Made by a program: the position numbers and the translations under genes. Below the pieces are notes generated by a model, which saw only the letters and a list, made by a program, of their open reading frames with translations, was not told the origin of the DNA and searched no databases. Positions 4,121 to 5,879 of a stretch of 5,879 nt of DNA are shown piece after piece. The stretch is taken from positions 1-5,879 of the forward strand of contig JAEYXN010000292.1 of NCBI GenBank assembly GCA_023431285.1, in the 5' to 3' direction. The DNA comes from Bacteroidota bacterium (GTDB taxonomy: Bacteria; Bacteroidota; Bacteroidia; Cytophagales; Cyclobacteriaceae). The stretch's first letter is position 1. Each line of letters starts with the position of its first letter.

Positions 4121-5879
4121 ATGACTGTGGACCAATATCCTGTTCTGGAAGTTGCCTCGCAGGCGATAGACATACTTTCATCGCATCCTGTTGTCATATT
4201 ACAAGCCCCTCCGGGAGCAGGGAAATCAACAGTTCTCCCTTTGAAATTACTATCACAGCCCTGGTTGGAAGGTAAAAAGATTGTGATGCTTGAACCTCGC
4301 CGCCTTGCTGCACGCGCTGTTGCAGAACGCATGGCTGATCTCTTGAATGAAGACGCTGGACAAACCATTGGGTACAGGGTACGCTTTGATACAAAAGTTA
4401 CACACCAGACTAAATTGGAAGTGGTGACAGAGGGAATCCTCACACGCATCATTCAAAATGATAATACCCTTTCAGATTATGGACTTGTGATTTTCGATGA
4501 GTTTCATGAGCGAAGTATTCACGCTGATCTATCGCTTGCCCTTACACTCCAAGTGCAGCAGATCCTCAGAAGTGATCTTCGTATCCTTATTATGTCTGCG
4601 ACGCTCGATGCGGAAGGTTTGGCAAAAACCCTGGGGAACGCTCCGGTTGTTACTTCAAAGGGAAGACAATACCCCGTCGAAATTCGATACGCAGCTCAGG
4701 AAAACATGTCCCATGTCACTGTTCAGGTAGCAAATTCAATAAGGAAGGTTTGCGCAGAAGAGTCCGGCGACATCCTTGTGTTCCTCCCCGGTGCCGGCGA
4801 AATCAAAAAGGTAGCGCAGATTCTCGAAGAGCAGAGCGTGCCAGCAGTGGTCCATCCGTTGTATGGTGATCTTTCATTTCGACAACAACAGCAGGCGCTG
4901 CTTCCACGGACGGATGGCCTGCGGAAAGTGGTATTGTCTACTTCAATTGCAGAAACGTCGTTGACCATTGAAGGAATTAGGATCGTCATCGATGCCGGAC
5001 TTTCCCGCGTACCGAGATTTGATCCAAGAAGCGGCCTCACACGGTTGGAAACCATCCGGGTGACAAAAGACGCTGCCGATCAGCGCGCCGGACGTGCTGG
5101 AAGACTTGGTCCCGGAGTATGTTACAGGCTGTGGACACAAGGAGTTCAGCTTGGTTTGGTAGCGCAACGCAAACCCGAAATTCTCGAAGCGGATTTAGCG
5201 CCCTTGATGTTGGAGCTTGCCCAGTGGGGGATTCGTGATGCGAAGGAACTTCGTTGGATCACGCCGCCAGTGTCGGGTGCATTAGCGCAGGCAACGGAAC
5301 TGCTTCAGAATCTTGAAGCCCTGGACGAAAGTGGGATCACGTCGAGGGGACGCGAGATGTTACTGCTTCCCACTCATCCACGGATTGCGCATATGATTCT
5401 CGTTGCGAAGGATGAGTCAGCTTCAAGGTTAAGCCTCGCCACCGACATAGCCGCGATTCTGGAGGAAAAAGATCCTCTCGATCGCGAGGCCGGTGTCGAC
5501 ATAGGATTGCGCATTGAAGCCCTGAGAAAATTCCGATCAAAAGAAAAGTTCTTCGCCGACAGAAATGTGCTCGAACGTATAGAGAAATTAGCCGGGAACT
5601 GGCGACGAATCGTCAAAGCCGAACTTGATAACAAAACAGCTCCGGACCAGCTTGTGGGAAAGCTGCTTTGGTCTGCTTATCCTGAACGACTTGCCCGTCA
5701 ACAGAGTAGACACAGTAACCGCTTCCGACTCGCTGCAGGAAAACACGTTATTATTCCCCAGCATGATCCGTTGATTCGCGAGCCTTGGATTTGCGCAGCG
5801 ATAATGGATTCAGGAACAAATGAAGGCAAGGTCTTCCTTGCTGCGCCGGTAGCCCCGGAAGATCTTCTCGCATTCGCTG
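4121..5879 (+). CDS. hrpB: ATP-dependent helicase HrpB (3' end outside window)
   Basis: The frame is open from ATG 4121 to the window end, giving 586 residues of a family usually a little over 800, so the C-terminal part is missing. It is a DExH-box superfamily 2 helicase. Motif I is APPGAGKST (29-37), Ia is LEPRRLAAR (57-65), II is DEFHE (126-130), III is SAT (159-161), V is STSIAETSLTI (273-283) and VI is QRAGRAGR (321-328). DEFH in place of DEAH, and the region after the helicase core (about 505-580, including LLWSAYPERLARQQ and GKHVIIPQHDPL), are typical of HrpB rather than HrpA. It should use ATP to remodel RNA or RNA-protein complexes in the cytoplasm; its natural substrate is poorly defined. 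An in-frame stop at 4100-4102 and no earlier ATG support this start. The 10-base gap to the ceramidase-like gene suggests co-transcription. All visible helicase motifs are intact; the truncation is only the window edge. Confidence 0.95.
   Translation, partial: MTVDQYPVLEVASQAIDILSSHPVVILQAPPGAGKSTVLPLKLLSQPWLEGKKIVMLEPRRLAARAVAERMADLLNEDAGQTIGYRVRFDTKVTHQTKLEVVTEGILTRIIQNDNTLSDYGLVIFDEFHERSIHADLSLALTLQVQQILRSDLRILIMSATLDAEGLAKTLGNAPVVTSKGRQYPVEIRYAAQENMSHVTVQVANSIRKVCAEESGDILVFLPGAGEIKKVAQILEEQSVPAVVHPLYGDLSFRQQQQALLPRTDGLRKVVLSTSIAETSLTIEGIRIVIDAGLSRVPRFDPRSGLTRLETIRVTKDAADQRAGRAGRLGPGVCYRLWTQGVQLGLVAQRKPEILEADLAPLMLELAQWGIRDAKELRWITPPVSGALAQATELLQNLEALDESGITSRGREMLLLPTHPRIAHMILVAKDESASRLSLATDIAAILEEKDPLDREAGVDIGLRIEALRKFRSKEKFFADRNVLERIEKLAGNWRRIVKAELDNKTAPDQLVGKLLWSAYPERLARQQSRHSNRFRLAAGKHVIIPQHDPLIREPWICAAIMDSGTNEGKVFLAAPVAPEDLLAFA

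Noticed and set aside
3928..4452. Open frame of 174 codons on the - strand across the ceramidase-hrpB junction
   Set aside because: It lies opposite two strongly supported coding regions, has a low-complexity Arg/Ser/Thr-rich translation and shows no family motif; it is a shadow frame.
4723..5055. Open frame of 110 codons on the - strand inside hrpB
   Set aside because: It is antisense to conserved helicase motifs IV to VI, and its translation has no recognisable domain.
1..5879. Search by eye for mobile elements, CRISPR repeats, tRNAs, toxin-antitoxin or phage-defence genes
   Set aside because: No direct repeat arrays, terminal inverted repeats, transposase or integrase motifs, or tRNA-like cloverleafs were seen. 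Gaps are all under 140 bases. The HrpB helicase is a standard chromosomal family, not a defence helicase.

Overview
The window is ordinary chromosomal DNA, most likely from a member of the Bacteroidota; I cannot place it below phylum. Three things point there. The first gene encodes a DUF3127 OB-fold protein, a family typical of this phylum. No gene start has a recognisable Shine-Dalgarno sequence, and the best leader (upstream of superoxide dismutase) is A/T-rich. The clearest promoter-like element, TATATTTG at 409-416, fits the Bacteroidota -7 consensus TAnnTTTG. I see no transposase, integrase, tRNA, rRNA, CRISPR array or phage gene.

Layout. (1) 23-361 (+): complete DUF3127 single-strand-binding-like protein with an SSB-type acidic tail. 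(2) 362-494: regulatory gap with an inverted repeat, a candidate promoter, a small hairpin and a 7-codon upstream ORF ahead of the next gene. (3) 495-1094 (+): complete Mn-type Fe/Mn superoxide dismutase. (4) 1107-1136: strong stem-loop terminator shared with a convergent gene. (5) 1138-1566 (-): small exported protein, probably an outer-membrane beta-barrel. (6) 1567-1693: divergent intergenic region. (7) 1694-2689 (+): exported transglutaminase-like (KY-type) protein. (8) 2749-4110 (+): membrane-anchored neutral-ceramidase-family protein. (9) 4121-5879 (+): HrpB-type DExH helicase, cut by the window end.

How the genes relate. Genes 7 to 9 run in the same direction with gaps of 59 and 10 nt and no terminator between them, so they could be co-transcribed, with the ceramidase-like and hrpB genes the tighter pair. 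The transglutaminase-like and ceramidase-like proteins are both predicted to act outside the cytoplasm, which suggests an envelope role. Helicase and superoxide dismutase are housekeeping or stress functions with no obvious link to them. I found no convincing new multi-gene system. The points most worth checking are the SSB-like tail of the DUF3127 protein, the structured leader of the superoxide dismutase gene, and the compact membrane-tethered ceramidase homologue in a phylum known to make sphingolipids.
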